From contig JAACJM010000217.1 of assembly GCA_013368315.1 (NCBI GenBank), positions 1-64,000 on the forward strand: a DNA stretch of 64,000 bases, read 5' to 3'. This DNA is from Tetrapyrgos nigripes (lineage: Eukaryota; Basidiomycota; Agaricomycetes; Agaricales; Campanellaceae). The notes beneath the pieces are model-generated. The model was not told the origin of the DNA. It saw nothing but the letters and a program-made list of their open reading frames with translations, and did not search any database. Of this stretch, positions 26,957 to 40,559 are shown piece after piece (the stretch's first letter is position 1; every line of letters starts with the position of its first letter). The translations under genes were made by a program, and so were the position numbers.

Positions 26957-28716
26957 CTATTGAGGTGTAGCATACCCCGACCCAGGTGCCGACCCATTGG
27001 ACGTCCCGTCCCCATAATAATGTTGAGAATCTTGCCCGCCAGGAGCTGATCCGGGGCCTCCACTGTGAGCCCGAAGGTAATTACCGCCGTTGGGATACAT
27101 TGATTGAGTATGACTCCCCGGCGACGAGAACGGGTTATTCGATAAACTCGGCGGTGCTGATAGAGGAACGGACGCGTTCATGGGGTACTGCTGCTGAGGA
27201 GGGTACATGTTTAAGCCCCGGCTCTGGGACTGGTAATCAAGATGACCAGGCGCGCCAGGACCCATCTGATGTTGATGAGAGCGGGGGTACATGCGATAAT
27301 CCGACGGGGGCAAAGGCTGCATGGACATTGGATGGTACAGTTGTAGGGAATCTGGACCACCGGCAGGCAGCGAAGCCCGGCGACTGAGGGGATCGAGGAG
27401 ACCGGAGAGGGAGGCACTTCTACCGGTTGGAGGGAAAGGGGCAGTGGTGGTGGGACCGGTGGATGGTCTAGCAGGTGCGAGGATACGACGTCGAGCCTAT
27501 AAAATAAAAAAAGGGATGAGAAAGAAAGAAAAAAAAAAAAGAGACCGACGCGTAACTCACATTGATCATCCAATTGGAGACCTGAGACATAGACAACCCT
27601 GTCGCATGACAGAGCTGCTTCTTCTCCTCTTCGGAGGGATAGGGATGATCAGAGTGGCGATGGAGCCACGCTTTAAGAAAGTCGGTGGTCTCCTTTGGTA
27701 GCTTGCCCCTCTTGCGTTGGGGACGGTCAACGAGGGAGGAGGGAGCAGGGACAGCCTGTGGCGAACGCGACGAGGGAGAGGAGGAGGCAGGTGACATTGA
27801 TGAAGGGTAAGGGGGTAGGATGTAATCCTGATTGGGGAATGACCACTCGGATTTTATACTAGACCTACGATCTTGATGGCCCGAGATGCGAGCCGAGCCT
27901 GCGAAGATTTGTGCCTGTGTTGAGGCGTTAAATGGCGCGTGGCGTAAGGACTCGTCGTACTTGACGGCCGGGCTGGAGAGCTGACCCGGAGTGGAATTGG
28001 GTCTCACGATTCCAGAGGGCGAACTGTTCCAAGAGTCTGACGAGTCTGTGGAATAGGGAGCCAGACCAGCTGAGGAGGAATCGTAGTGCGAGGGCAGCGA
28101 GTAGTTGGATGAATCAAAGCTGTACGACACATCTGATGCTAAACGCGGTCTTTTCTCGTCGGGCTCTTCGCTTGTCGGCGGGAACGTGTAGGAGGACAGG
28201 TTTGAATGGGCGTAGGACTGACGCTGGGCGGGGGATGGATAAGGGGCGTGTCTGACACGACTCTCCGAGTGCAAAGTCGGCAAAGACGCGCGTCGGTAGT
28301 CGGCGAGGGGCCTGGGGCCGTCCTCAAAGGTGGTGAAAATCGATGGCAGCTGGACCTTGGAGTCGTCTACATCCTTTTTGAGGTCGTCTTCGGGAGTGAT
28401 GGGGCGCTTTTGGCCGACAGACGAATCGGTGTCAGTGGTGGTCGAGGTCGCAGAGCTGGACATGCGGCGGTCTCCGTAGTCGATATCCGTAGGACTGGTG
28501 ATGTAAGCACAAAAACAGCGGGGAAAACAGGGCAAAAAACGCACATGATGGGCGGAGACGCGGAGGGTGAGAGGTCGTCAACAAGGACCTTGGGATGGGC
28601 GCTACAAAAAAAACAGGGTCAGAAAGACAGAATACACGTCAGGTGACCGGGACGCACAGAGCGTACTGGAGCTGAGCAACGTTGTACGAGTTGAGGCACT
28701 TTGGATCTTCAATCAT
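26957..28716 (-). CDS. TALE-class homeodomain transcription factor
   Basis: Predicted 529-residue nuclear DNA-binding protein in four exons: 28716-28658, 28601-28545, 28494-27561, 27496-26957. The start MIEDPKCLNSYNVAQLQYAL comes from a short first exon; the first two introns are short and splice in phase into DIDYGDRRMSSS. A long Ser/Pro/Tyr-rich region precedes the homeodomain: RKRGKLPKETTDFLKAWL, HSDHPYPSEEEKKQL, and recognition helix VSNWMINARRRIL. The PYP stretch between helices 1 and 2 and the W-x-I-N-A-R-R-R core mark the TALE/KN type. The tail is rich in Pro, Gln, Gly and Tyr. Homeodomain factors act in basidiomycete mating and fruiting development (family knowledge), but this solo gene shows no mating-type partner nearby. 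Confidence -1.
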
Positions 28717-28937
28717 CTGGGTCGCTTTTTCTCCTCCTCAACCCAAATCTGCGTCCTTTTTAAGCGCTTTCCCAACTCGGTAGCGAATACGATCGTCCAT
28801 ATCCTCCTCCGAGATCACCCTCCCCTTTTGGTTATATTGTCCGCACTCCCGGCATGCTCCAGGCACCCGAACCACTTGCTCAAACCAAATCAAACCAGTT
28901 TATAACTATATTACTATAGATCCATGTAAATCCCCGA

Positions 28938-31900
28938 TCATCTTCTTCTGCCAAGTATCCCCACAAGCAGCTTTTCCGACTTGACTCGCTCCTTCTCAGT
29001 CACCTCCACTCCGTCTAGCATCCGGATCCGTGGGCATGCTTTCATCACCAATCCCCTGTACGCAAGTCGTCCCACATACGCTTCGTCAGGCAGGTCTCGT
29101 CGGAATTTACTGTCTAGTTCTTGCCATCCAACCCTTGCCTCTGAAGGCTGCAATGCTCCAGGGACATCTTTCACCAGAAGCGGTAGATACCACCCAAGTG
29201 TGCATGGATTCATCCTAATGGGAACAAGTCAGCTTTCATCATCCCTTTTTCTTCTTCTCACATACATACCTGAAATCCAACATCTCGACCTCTGGCATCC
29301 CTTTGAGCAGTCTAATCAGTCCTTTCGTCCCTTTCAGTCGCGACCCAATTATCGTCAACTTTCGAATCCTCTTCAACCCTTCCAACCCACTTGCATCTTC
29401 AAGAAAATTGTAATTCAAATTCACCACTCGCACATTGGGCATCAACTTGCTCAACCCTTTCGGTAGTTCAGTAAGTCGACAAGCAGCCAGTTCTAGATAG
29501 ACCAGATTGTAGCACGCCTCTGTGAGGAATCCATCGCCGAGTGCGTTGCCTGAAAATATGTCCATCATTTAATTTACCCACATCCCCGAGGCACCGAGAA
29601 AAAGAAGTGAGAGAAGACCCACCGGATAGATACAACCTCTTCACATCCCGAATATCCCGCGTCAACACTTGGCTGCGAAAAATCCCATCACTCACCAGAC
29701 CAGAGAAAAAAAAAAAAAAAAGGGCACTCACCACCCCTTGCCACTCTGATTCCTCAAGCTCAGATTCTCCAGCTTACACAGCCTCTCCATCTTTTGCAGA
29801 CTAACCAACGAGTTATTATCCAAATACAATGTTCGGAGGTTCGGAAGGTGACTTGTATTCAGCTTGGTTAGACGGTTCCCGCTAGCCCTGAGGATCTTTA
29901 ATCTAGGCATGGGTCCATCGATGCCTAGACTCGGGAGGTGATTGTTATCTGCGTAGATCCGAAAATTAGTACCACCCCGACAGTACGTAGCAGCCAACCC
30001 TACTTACCCAAATTCACCGCAATTATACAGGGCAGCGAAGCCAACCCAACGATACTCTCCATTCCATTTTCGCTCATGTTGAGCATTTCTAGTCGGCTCC
30101 TAATAATCGCTCAGTCACTCTTCCACACTTCATCAATAAAAACCCACCTACCATCGATACTCCTCCAAATCAATCAACCTCACACGATTCCCTTGTAGAC
30201 TCAGTTTTACAAGCCCATCCATCCGCTCTAACCCTTCCGTACTCGTAATACTATTCCCGTCCGCTTTCAATTCCCGAAGATGTCGCAGGCACGAAAGTTC
30301 TGTAAACCAGTCAAAAAGGGAAAAAAAGAGAATTAGACGGTAAACGGAACGAAACACCAATCAAAAAGGCTCCGGCCAGGGACCTCGGGCTCACGTTTTA
30401 ATGAATCGACCTGGTTCCTGCTGATGTCTAGATTTTCAAGGTTGAGCAGGTGATGATAGGAAGTGACTCCCGTGAGGCTGTATAATGAAAAAAAAAAAAA
30501 CAAGAGGTCAATTAACGCTTTGAACTGGTTATAGAAATACAATGTGAAGTAACCCTGGCCGTAAGGTACGTACCTGTTTGACGCGACACAAAGTGTCCTC
30601 ACACTTCCAGGAACCCCACTTAACCACGATAACTGATTACAGTTCCTGCCAAACCCCTCAGATAACGAAAACAATGACACCCAGGGGAATTACTTACAGC
30701 TTGAGGTAATCCAAACACGGCAGAAACTCCTTCAGTCTCGCTACACTCTCCAACCCCTTGCTTGACAAGTCAATCTCGCTCAGCCCTTCCCAATGAGGCT
30801 CAAACGGTTCCACGTCAGTAATCACTTGCACCAGGCGATCATGGGCTACACCAAACGAACATTCCGTTAAAAATGTCGCGTTGGCATTGGCATTGGAGGA
30901 ACGAGAGTTGGAAGGCCCAGGACTCCTATGGGACCTCGAAAAGACGCGACGTGATGAAGACGAAGACGAAGCTTCTGCCGACGTACTAGGCTTACGGTGC
31001 GTCAAAGGCTGGAGCTCGACAGTGTCGTCAGACTGTGAATCTACGGTACCGAAATAAATCAGAAATGCCAAAACCCTCTTCTTTGACACAGAAGAACACT
31101 CACCGGTATCTTCCAATGCGGCCATCATATCTGCAATACGCTTTGACCGAACAGAAGGTAGCTGTCCTTCGTCTCCGTTTCCGTCCCCAGCTTCATCTCC
31201 GGCTTCGTCTTTCTCTAGTAGTCCCCGAATCGGTCCATCCCTCTTACCATCAGAGAAACTCACCGAACGCCGATGTTTCGATCTGCGTAACGGTGTCCTG
31301 TAGCGCGGGCTGCTGCCGTCTTTTAGCACCGACGTAGGCGTCATACTAGAAGTCTTCATCGCTGAACGGATCACAGACGTAGAATTGGAGGCTTGGTAAT
31401 TGGGAGTGGGTGGTGCAGGATTCCATTCAGCCTCTGGGATGTTGGTGTTGATGACGCTGGCGTTGATAGTATCGTTATCCGCTTCTGACGAGACGGACTC
31501 GATGTATGCGCTACTCTCCATTTCCACCATCTCTTCTTCGTCATCAGAGACCGTTTCCACCATCGATATGTCCGCCTGACCAAACCCACCAACCTCTTCC
31601 TCATCAGAATCCGTCACATCGTCTTGATGTCTATCTTCGTACCCAGTCATCACATCGACCACTCTCATATCCGTCTCAAAACTCGTCAACTCCATCTCTT
31701 CCTCATCCTCAACCTCTGACTGCTCTTCTTCAACCCGACTCAGCTCACCTACATGTGGATAGCTCTCCAAAACCTCGCTGTCGTCATCCCGAGACCTCGA
31801 ATCGTCTTTGATACTTTCGATATCAACGAAAGGATCTTCGCTGCTCTCTTCGGTTGGTAGATAGTCACCGGAACCGGTTACTTGAGCACTACTTTTCACC

Positions 31901-33589
31901 CATTTCATCATAACCTTGTCAAACATCATGTCACCCATCCGATCAGGTAAAGCGGGGACATCACTCGGGGCGATCGTCCTGATTTGGACAGGACCAGCAT
32001 GCTTGACATATGAGGGTACACTACTGGAGGTAAGAGTTGTACCAGAAGCGGTACTGGATGAGACGAAGCGATTCAGATCTTCGTTGGTGCTCGATCGAAT
32101 GGAGGAAAAGGGATAGGAGGGCTGATTAGGGTTGGGTGGAACGAGTAAACCATCTGATTCGTGTCGAGGGGCCGTAGAGGAGGAGGAAGATGCTCTTCCC
32201 CCGATCGTTATTCTGGAAGCTTGCGAAGCAAGGTCGTCATCAAGAGAACGAAGAGATCGAGGACTTGCTCGCGGTGATCTTCCACTAGATGGGTTTGAGA
32301 AGACGGACAGACGATTATTGTCGGATGGTGAGGGGTCAGCGGGAATTTGTGAGCGAGACTCCAAGCTCGGTTCCCTGTTGGCTGTGTAAAAGGATTCACT
32401 ATCTTCGGAAAATACGCGTTTCCTACTCTTCATGTCATTTTTCAGCTGAGCCATAAGATTTGCCGCCTCTAGACGATATTTACTGGATGTGTAGGTGTTA
32501 CGAGCCGGAGCAGGGGAATCTAAAGTATAAAACATCAACTCGAAGGCAAAGGCAAGGAAAGAATGGCAATTTACCGTCATCCTCCTGCTGTCTGCTATCT
32601 TCATGGTCTGAGCTGCTTCCAGGAGAAACGGGACGAGCACTGACTACCGATGAGATGGTAGAAAAATCACGTGCGTGTTTAATTTGCTGCATGAGTGATT
32701 GCGACTCTCCAACGTAGTCCTTCCCATACAGCCTGGGTCGCGACACAGCAACTGTTGGCTTTGCTGGTTGCGAACCATCATAGTCGGTCTTGGGGCTCAG
32801 CTTGACGCGTTTTGCACTTCGTAAATGCGAGATAGAATGGGAAGTAGGGACTTCGGAGACTTTGGATAAAGTGTGGGTGAATGTAGTAGGAGAATTATCG
32901 TTGGTGTTGGAACCTGACCCAACAGCAATAGAGTCGACCATCGCAGAGAGGTGTTCGCGGGTGTAGGTATCGTATTGGAATTGGAATAGACGTAATGGAG
33001 TTGCAGAAGGTGTCGCGCCTTGTGCTGCACCACGCGTCGGGAATGCTGGTGTACTTTCTGCCTGTGGTTGACTGCTGTTGTTGGGATGCAACCATTCGTC
33101 GTCACGGGGTGCAGAGAACGTGAACTGACAGGCAAGACTTGGTTTCCGTCCATGGAACGAAATCATGTCAGGTAGATCGGTTTCCATAATCTCATCGGAC
33201 TGGGATTTGTCAGAGGTAGGATGTGGTGACGAGGTAGAAGGAAGTGATGGTTCAGGAAGAGGGGAAGGTGGGTCAAACATGCGTTCTAGAGGCATCGGAG
33301 TGAAGAAGTCCTTGATGTTGGCCTTCTTATTTCGACCAGGTGTTTTTGGGAGTAGTGGACCGCTGAGAACATCCTCATGGACGAGAAAGGTTCCAACGGT
33401 ATGATTTGAGGATGGAGTTTCAAGTTCATTGATAGTATGTATTGTGGTGGCAAGAGGAGCTGTAAAGGATATTGAACGTGTACCGGTAGAGAGATCGTCG
33501 GTGTCAACTATGGCCTCTGACTCTTCTTCGACCCATTCGTCTTCCAGTTCTGCTGTCTGCCATGCTGGACGGTACTGCACACCCGCCAT
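28938..33589 (-). CDS. cdc11: Cdc11/Nud1-like septation/mitotic-exit scaffold, leucine-rich repeats
   Basis: Predicted 1330-residue protein in eleven exons (33589-32575, 32519-31104, 31040-30698, 30645-30574, 30477-30395, 30299-30152, 30099-30008, 29948-29732, 29672-29623, 29549-29270, 29214-28938), all phase-consistent. The first ~870 residues are disordered, rich in Ser, Pro, Asp and Glu. The C-terminal third is a leucine-rich-repeat solenoid: GLSEIDLSSKGLESV, LENLDISRNQVDSL, LRELKADGNSI, LEMLNMSENGMESI, LRTLYLDNNSLVSL, VRVVNLNYNFLED. The end YRGLVMKACPRIRMLDGVEV resembles the Cdc11/Nud1 cap. That layout, a long disordered N-terminus plus C-terminal LRR, is the scaffold that recruits septation-initiation or mitotic-exit kinases to the spindle pole body. 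Small exons in the LRR part follow the repeats. The symbol is by architecture, moderately sure. Confidence -1.
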
Positions 33590-36500
33590 TGGAAACCTTT
33601 ATGAAGGCGAAGAGTAGGTTGTGAGCGAGGATAATGTTGCCCCAGACTCGTAAGTAGTAACTCGTGGAAGGATAAACAGGGATCTACTCCACGTGATCGC
33701 TATTGTTGATGAACGCCATCAACAACTGTTTCTAACAACCCCAAACAGCTATCTTACATGTACGCGTTCATTTGCGACGTGACTGGTTTCAAGTCTGGAA
33801 GAGTCTGGACCGTGCAGGCAGCAGAAGACCCGCGAAACGCTCACCATGCCTCAAGTCCTCGATTTTGGTGCATAACATATGACCTCTGGGCCTCGGGCAG
33901 TCTGATTGTTCTCCGAGTCTTTGACACTGATTATGTGCATCAAACAGGGATTGACATGTTGATGGCCAGAAAATGTTCTCGACTTATCAGAGGCTCAATA
34001 TTCTCGGCTCGAACCAGCCTGGTTCGCTGACTCGTTCTTCTTACCGGCGGCTGAAGAGTACATTCCCGGATAAGTAGATGCTCGATGAACTCGGAAATTC
34101 CGGATATAAGCCTGTCAAGGCGACCTTTTCTTTTCGATTCTGCGAAACAGGATGCTTTCTCAGTCGCCAGAACATGTATGAAACTTTCTTGGTACTTCTC
34201 TCATCAACTCTGATTGTGAACTACCTGGTTCGACTAGGGATAGACTAAAAGCACTGATGCAGTTCACCACCACTCCAAGATAGATGCTCCGTTCTCCGGT
34301 GTAGATCCGTTCCCCTTGACGGTTGTCCTGAATGAATTCGGAGAAGCATGATGGCCTACAGCTTATACAGTTTCCTCCTCTCACGAATAGCGCCATAAAG
34401 TCGAGATATCTACAAGATGCACTTCCTCCTGCGCACTCCTGATGGATTTACAACTTCTTAATTTTGCGCTGACCCGCCCGACTTTAATCTATCACTTGTC
34501 TGTCATTTAGGTTCTGGATATCCATCCTGTGTTCACCTGCTTCTTAGCACTCCCTTTTTCTGCAGTTTCTTACTGTGGTCCTTAATGTCGATCAAATTCG
34601 TCATGCGACTATCTTCTCCTTGCCTCCCTTAGGTAACCTCAGCACTTTCTGTCTCCAATTGTCGTGTTCTGAGGACATCTCATGTCCAGAATCCCTCAAT
34701 GCCTTGTCTATCATTAGGTTCTACTATCAGAAAGTCTGATGTCTTTCCCCCCGGTCTCACAATCTAATCTGGACTTGCTATGCTCAAGAACGTTCTTCTG
34801 AGCCACTTGAGATGGCAACACGTCTGAAGACCACAAGGTCGCTCCAGGAATGGTCAAATATTCCTCAGTAACTCTTGATTTCTAGAGCTGTGCCCTTTAC
34901 ATGTAACGACAGTTCCTCCACTGGCATCCTCGAAACCAACTTGATGGAGGTGACTTCTGATCGCGCTCAAAATAACGACATGAACTCGTCCCGGAACTCA
35001 ATATCCCTGCCGCCTTCAGACTTCACTTCTCTGAACGATGAAACAGAGTGGACTTGAGCTTACTACGCCCGTATATGCCAGGATGTTGGTAAATCCCTGC
35101 GTCTCGGACCGGTGTCTTCGTTGACGTTGACATTCTTTGCTTGTTTTTGGATCACCCGATGGACAATCCTTCATGATGTGGATCAGGGGTTCGATTCTTC
35201 GGTCGGATTTACGCTTTGCTACTCATGTCACCTATGGTGTGAACTTCTCCTTGGCGTCTCTGGGATTCTTTCACTCAAGGAGATAATCAAGATGGTATCT
35301 CAAGCAAGTCACTCCGCAAACATTCCCAATCGTAATGACAAAAGATAGCACCGCGCATCATCATCATGATCACTATGACCGACGATAATCACTTCTGCGC
35401 CCCTGATAGACAGTGTGCTGTGCAAAGGTATTTTCACTTATCACACCGTTTTCGTCCTTGAAGCGCTCATCAGCAATTCGTCGATAAACAAGTGGGTCAA
35501 GCAGTCCGTCGCAATCTTCCTGTACTCTCTTGAATGTTACGACTTACCACAGCCTCGGCCATTAGATCCAACTCTCTTGTATCCCCCCGAGTTGCAACGC
35601 AAGTCACGGTATGGTACATTACGATTGATCTCACCGCTAAACTTGTGGATACCATTACCTACTTATTTGTCTGCGATCTCTTTTGAGGCCGCCGTTGGGT
35701 CCAGAGTCAGCTCAGGTATTCTACCTCCCTTCATCAATGTGTGCCCGCTTTCCCGCTTTCCCACTATATTCAGCTCCGATTTTGAAGTCCGAGGAGTCGT
35801 ATTATTAGGTACACCTATAGTATCATGCACTTGGCCCACCGTTGAACCGGAGTCTACACTATTCCCCACAAAACGCTAAGCGGCTCAGCGCTTATCATAA
35901 TCACCTTCGACTCCCGCCGGCCTTGAACTTTCTTACTCCTCTCATCAAATTCCCCACCAATCAGCACACATGGTTAATTTCTCAACATTGTCTCGACTCG
36001 AGATCGCCCACCAGACAGCGAGAAATTGAATGGACTCAATGTACCCGACCCTATAGTCGGCTTACCCCTGTGGCATGCCCGAGCCTACTGAACGCTGAAC
36101 GCTAGTAGCTCAGAGTCATCCCCATCCCTGTGGCCAGCGCTGTTCGTACCAAAATCTCAACTATTGACGCGCAAGTGGTCTGCCTTGGCTTGGTCTGGAA
36201 TCAATCTGGGATCTCTTTTCTAGATTTCCGTGCGCTCATTACCGCTACCAACTTGACGTTTCGTGCTAAGCGGATCCCGCCAACAGAACCGCATTTTCTG
36301 CCAGAAAATCGCCTTCGGGATCGTCTTGGACTGCAGAGGAGGCACATCTATCTCTACCGTGACAGAGAAATGGAAATGCCCCAGCTGATCCGCCGACGCC
36401 TCTCCCAACCTTTTGGTATCCCTCCAGGCCTGCCTGTCACTGGCAGCTTAACTTTTGATGCAGGTCCTCACTAAATTCTGATGCAACGGATTCTTCCCTC

Positions 36501-39500
36501 GATTGAATCAGTCGGCCAGTCATTCCTAGCCTTAAGCTTTCAACTTATCTTACGTTCTGACCGTTCTGACTGTTGAACAATTTCTGTCAGAAGTCTCCAG
36601 CCACAAATCACCATACTTACTCAATAAGTAATGAATTGTACGCAGACATACATGACCCTGGTCCGCTCCGCTCTTCCTGATCAAATTTCTCAAATTTCCT
36701 ATTCTCCTTGCGCATACTATCGCTAATTTGCAATGACCAGCTTTAATTCATTTTTTCATTAATTCTGGACGGGTTCTTGCCTGGTCTTGCCACTCGAACA
36801 GTCGTGAACAAGTAGGATTCTTATCAATAAACAGTAAGGAACGTTCGAAGTTCTGGACCCTTTGCCTCATTACGCTCCGCCTAGTACCTGTGTATGCTCT
36901 ACAGCTTATACCACCTACCTAGGGAAAAGGGGTACATGATTATCGCTTTGACCGGCCTAAGCCGACCTAGTGCCTCTCTTTCTATTCTTGCAACAGGCCC
37001 AACATGAAAATCCTTGTGCCTGGTCTTGATCGAATACAAATGCGACGGGAGAAAGCGTTTTTCAAATTCAAATTACCGTCATGGTCGGGCGCCTCACTAG
37101 GGCATCTGTCTTCCAACTGCGGAGAATCGGAAATGTATGCAAGCCAAGTCTTTATCCGAGGGTCTCTAGAGAGTCCTTAGCACGTGCACAGGGTTGCTCG
37201 CCGCAGAGAATTTTACTCCAACTTGAATACGAGTGTATACACGAGCACTACGTCTGACAGCAGAAATGTCCTCGGATATATCTCACGTCTCCAAAAGAAT
37301 TATCTTCTTGGTTTCAAGCTATGATCTACAATAAACTCTATGGCTCAGGCGGGCTTCGTGAGTACTTACGTCGGTATGTACGGTACGGAAGGCTCAAGGC
37401 AGTGCCACTTTTCCCGATGAACATCCTCAAGCCGTCATCGTACGCCTTTACGCATTCGTTCACCATGGGTAAGATCATTCCATCTAAAAAAGTCTTAATT
37501 ATCCCCAAATTATCCCCTCATCTTCGAGTTCAACTCTGAATCATTTCGCAGGAACATCACTGGCATTATGACGATCGGCTTAACCCACCTTCAAGCCTCG
37601 CGGCCTCGTTGCAACTGCTCAATATTGCTATCGGTTAAGATTGGACCATGACCGACTCACCGAGGCCAGGGTATTCTGCCTGTTCCCTTGAAGGAGTCCC
37701 GAGTTCCGTAGGCGATATCAAACGAACGTAGCACTATGGCCGCCGGAGTACTCAGGCTGTGGCTTACGTCGAGGCAAGTCCCTCTCTCTCTGCTGGGAAC
37801 CTTGACAACGTTGGCAGCCCGTTCAACTTTGTTTCAAGCACAACGTTTTACGAGTCGTGAGTCAATCTGGGTCAATCTGGCATGCGTGTGCACTGCGTAG
37901 TGGCAGGATACATCAAAAAGTCAAGTTTCTTCATAACGCAGTCTTTTTTGCCACCCTACTGTGCCGTAGCTGACGAATTCCTCTGGCATGCGCCTAGTAG
38001 TGGGTAGTATTTGTATTCCTGAGGTCGTAAGTGTAGGTACCGGTGCCACTTATAATCACGCTCTAACCACTTCAAAGGTTCTGCGCAGAGTCTGATGGGT
38101 CGACCGCCCAAAGTCAACCTACCTCGATTAATCACATTCTGAAGAACGAACAACAAGCTTTCGCTCAGGCTCCCGCTCAGTCAGGGGCTAGGGCCCGCAG
38201 CTTTCTCGGCCGACCTCAGGCTCTCCTGTTGCAGATGCCGGTGTGCATACCCCAAAAACACTCTCCAACGGCTTCTTAGATTTGTTGATAAGTTTACCCG
38301 GTCGGTTGAAGATCCCGCAGATCCTACGAGTACCAGTAGTATCATTCCCAATGCCAGTGATGATTGATCCTCTGTCTCCATCTAAGACCACTCAGGCTGT
38401 ACGGATTGCCTTTCCCGACCTTTATCCTGAGTGCAGTCTGCGTCCAAAAAGCTCACATATGCAGATACTTCTTACCTACACCACTCGCCCTCACCCTCAT
38501 CTCGACTTGCCTCAGACTGTGAAGCACTAGCACTGAAAATAACAATCTAACGCGTAAAAAGTCAATGAGGGTCAGGACTCAGCGCTCAGCGCTCAGCAGT
38601 GGGTCAAAGATTTACAGGCTGATTCAGCCTATTTCCAAGACCCGGCCTTCCAAAAACGTAAATCAAAGTTCCCCAAATAGCTATCACTGAGCAATTATGA
38701 ACAATTTCAATTTCGCTTCATTTCGTAACTCCAGTAAGCGCAGTACGTACCAGCGTGTTTAGGGGTAAGTGGGAATAGGTAGCCAGCAATCAAGTCTAGT
38801 ATGACTATGACTAGACTAGACTATCACGACCAGTTACTTCAAGCTTTAACGTTTTAACGCTAGCTTTAGCTCTCATGACCATCTCAAATGTATCTCATGA
38901 TACATGTAACTCGAAAGAAGTTTCTTATCTCAAGTAATTTCTACTTTATGAGCGATGTAGTATCTACGTACGTAGGAAGACAGTAAGTATGCAGGGACTC
39001 TAGACAATGAACACTGAAAAAGGATATGTACTACTGGATAGCGTAAACCGTGGAACACAAAAACAATTTGAACAAAGGACTAGCGGTTGAACGCGACTCT
39101 AGGATAGATAGTATCAGGATATATAGTATGTGTGGTGTATCGGTATAGTGTACAATGGAAGAACTGATAGCGAAGATAGCGATGCTATCCGTATGACTGA
39201 GCAGGAGTGAGGATTTTTGGATAGGATCGGATAGCAATGTGACGATCGAGGAAGAGAAGACGCATGGATACACGAGTGGGGCTAGAAAGGCATGGCAGAA
39301 AGCATATAGTACATGTGCAGGTGTGCAAGGTAGAATAGAAGGTGTGAAACGATCGATGGAGGAGTCCGTGGTGGTACCGGCTCACAAATGGAGGATGCGT
39401 ACGACACAAATATGGGAAGGAAGATGTGAAGGAGACAATAATGCAAGGGTCTATGGAGTAATGCGGTGATATGGAAGAGGTATGGAATGGATGGAATATG

Positions 39501-39848
39501 ACGATGAGTGCAAATGAATCATTGATGGTGACGGCGATTGTGACGAGTTGGGATACTCGACGAATCTGAGCTCCAAAAGTTGAACAATGCAATGAGGATA
39601 ATGCGAAAAATGCGGCAAGATGCAAGGATGAAGAGAGAAGAGAGAAATCTACGGGTCTATGGTCTATGCATGGTTTTGACAGAGAAGTGAGTTGCTTCTA
39701 GAAGACTGGATGAGCGATTGCCAGGGCGCAATTTAGCCAAGATATTCGGGGCCGAATAATTAAGAAGCTAGGAAGCAAGTGGCATCAGTTTAAGAAGTAA
39801 TTTATCAACGGAAGGACACATACCGAGTGCGTAGAATACGAAACAATT
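33590..39848. other. 6.2-kb gene-poor region with decayed retroelement
   Basis: No intact gene. A decayed Copia reverse transcriptase on the minus strand lies near 34050-34830 (separate entry). The ORFs at 35415-35879 and 36130-36474 (plus) and 38181-38391 (minus) have no domain I recognise and may be further Copia debris. 39030-39640 is a low-complexity A/G-rich stretch, likely the 3' flank of the gene at 39849. Confidence -1.
34050..34830 (-). mobile_element. Decayed Ty1/Copia reverse-transcriptase remnant
   Basis: On the minus strand, with several stops and frame changes, the readable pieces are NWRQKVLRLP-KG (compare the Copia W-x-L-V-x-L-P-K-G-x-K segment), FIQDNRQGERIYTGERSIYLG, then SAFSLS, SQSELMREVPRKF, and QAYIRNF. 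These match in order the Copia core around and after the catalytic box. The position of the YVDD active site reads VVNC, so the copy is dead. No LTRs or intact integrase were identified. The element appears truncated at its 3' side before the Cdc11-like gene. Confidence -1.
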
Positions 39849-40499
39849 TCACACTGCCTTGGAGGATAGAATTGGCGCCATCGAGAACGAGCCCATCCTA
39901 CCCATACCATGCGTAGGGTTACACGTCGCCCTGAGTACAGGCCTCCTGCGCTCTAGTCTGTATGCAAGGACCTTTTTAAAATCGTCCACTGAGTTGAAAT
40001 AATCGAGGTCTGAATCCGAAGAATCGGAGTTTTTGGGATGACTGGGAGAGGGCGAGGAATTGCGAGGACGAGTGGCACGACGGGCAGAGCGCGGCGGACG
40101 GGTGCGGGTTGGCAGGGTGGGGCGAGTAGCCCTGGGAAGCGTCCAAGGCGTTTTACAGGATGCAGGCGAGGCAGGTGTTTTAGGAGTGGAAATTGGCGAA
40201 GTCGGACGACTAAATGACGGATCTGGAGTAAAACCAGTGATTTTGTGAACAGGGCGAGGTTTTATGGTCATCACAGTCGGAGGAGTCGATGTAGAAACGA
40301 CTTTTTTTTGAGGAGGAGAGATAAAAGGCGAGGGCGGCCCTTCGGGTATGTCGAATTCGTCCTGGTCCTGAAAGGGAGACATCTCGAAGATCATGTGGTC
40401 AGACGACTCTGACTTTGTGTGGACTGTCGAAGGCGAGAAATGGTCGACAAAAACAGGTCTTGTCTTTTTGGTGGAACGGATAGGAATGGGAGACGCCAT
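39849..40499 (-). CDS. Hypothetical Pro/Ser-rich protein
   Basis: Single ORF of 216 residues with no recognised domain. It begins MASPIPIRSTKKTRPVFVDHF and is rich in Pro, Ser, Thr and Arg (ARRATRPRNSSPSPSHP). It has a short conserved-looking helix, DYFNSVDDFKKVLAYRLERRRP, near the C-terminus. No signal peptide or membrane segment. The upstream region abuts the left end of the 40.6-kb duplication block. The last ~25 residues could instead be intronic. Coding status is plausible from length and composition only. Confidence -1.
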   Translation of the reverse strand: MASPIPIRSTKKTRPVFVDHFSPSTVHTKSESSDHMIFEMSPFQDQDEFDIPEGPPSPFISPPQKKVVSTSTPPTVMTIKPRPVHKITGFTPDPSFSRPTSPISTPKTPASPASCKTPWTLPRATRPTLPTRTRPPRSARRATRPRNSSPSPSHPKNSDSSDSDLDYFNSVDDFKKVLAYRLERRRPVLRATCNPTHGMGRMGSFSMAPILSSKAV

Positions 40500-40559
40500 G
40501 ATGGTAGCACGCTGTGCGCGTCCCGCTTAACAGCCTTTAAAAGGAAGCTCACATGACCT

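Noticed and set aside
35180..35215. Plus-strand ggttcgattcttcgg resembling a tRNA T-arm
   Set aside because: No D-arm or acceptor stem in the right place; it lies in retroelement debris.
39031..39625. Minus ORFs up to 146 codons
   Set aside because: Low-complexity composition, no start context or domain; probably the 3' flank of the neighbouring gene.
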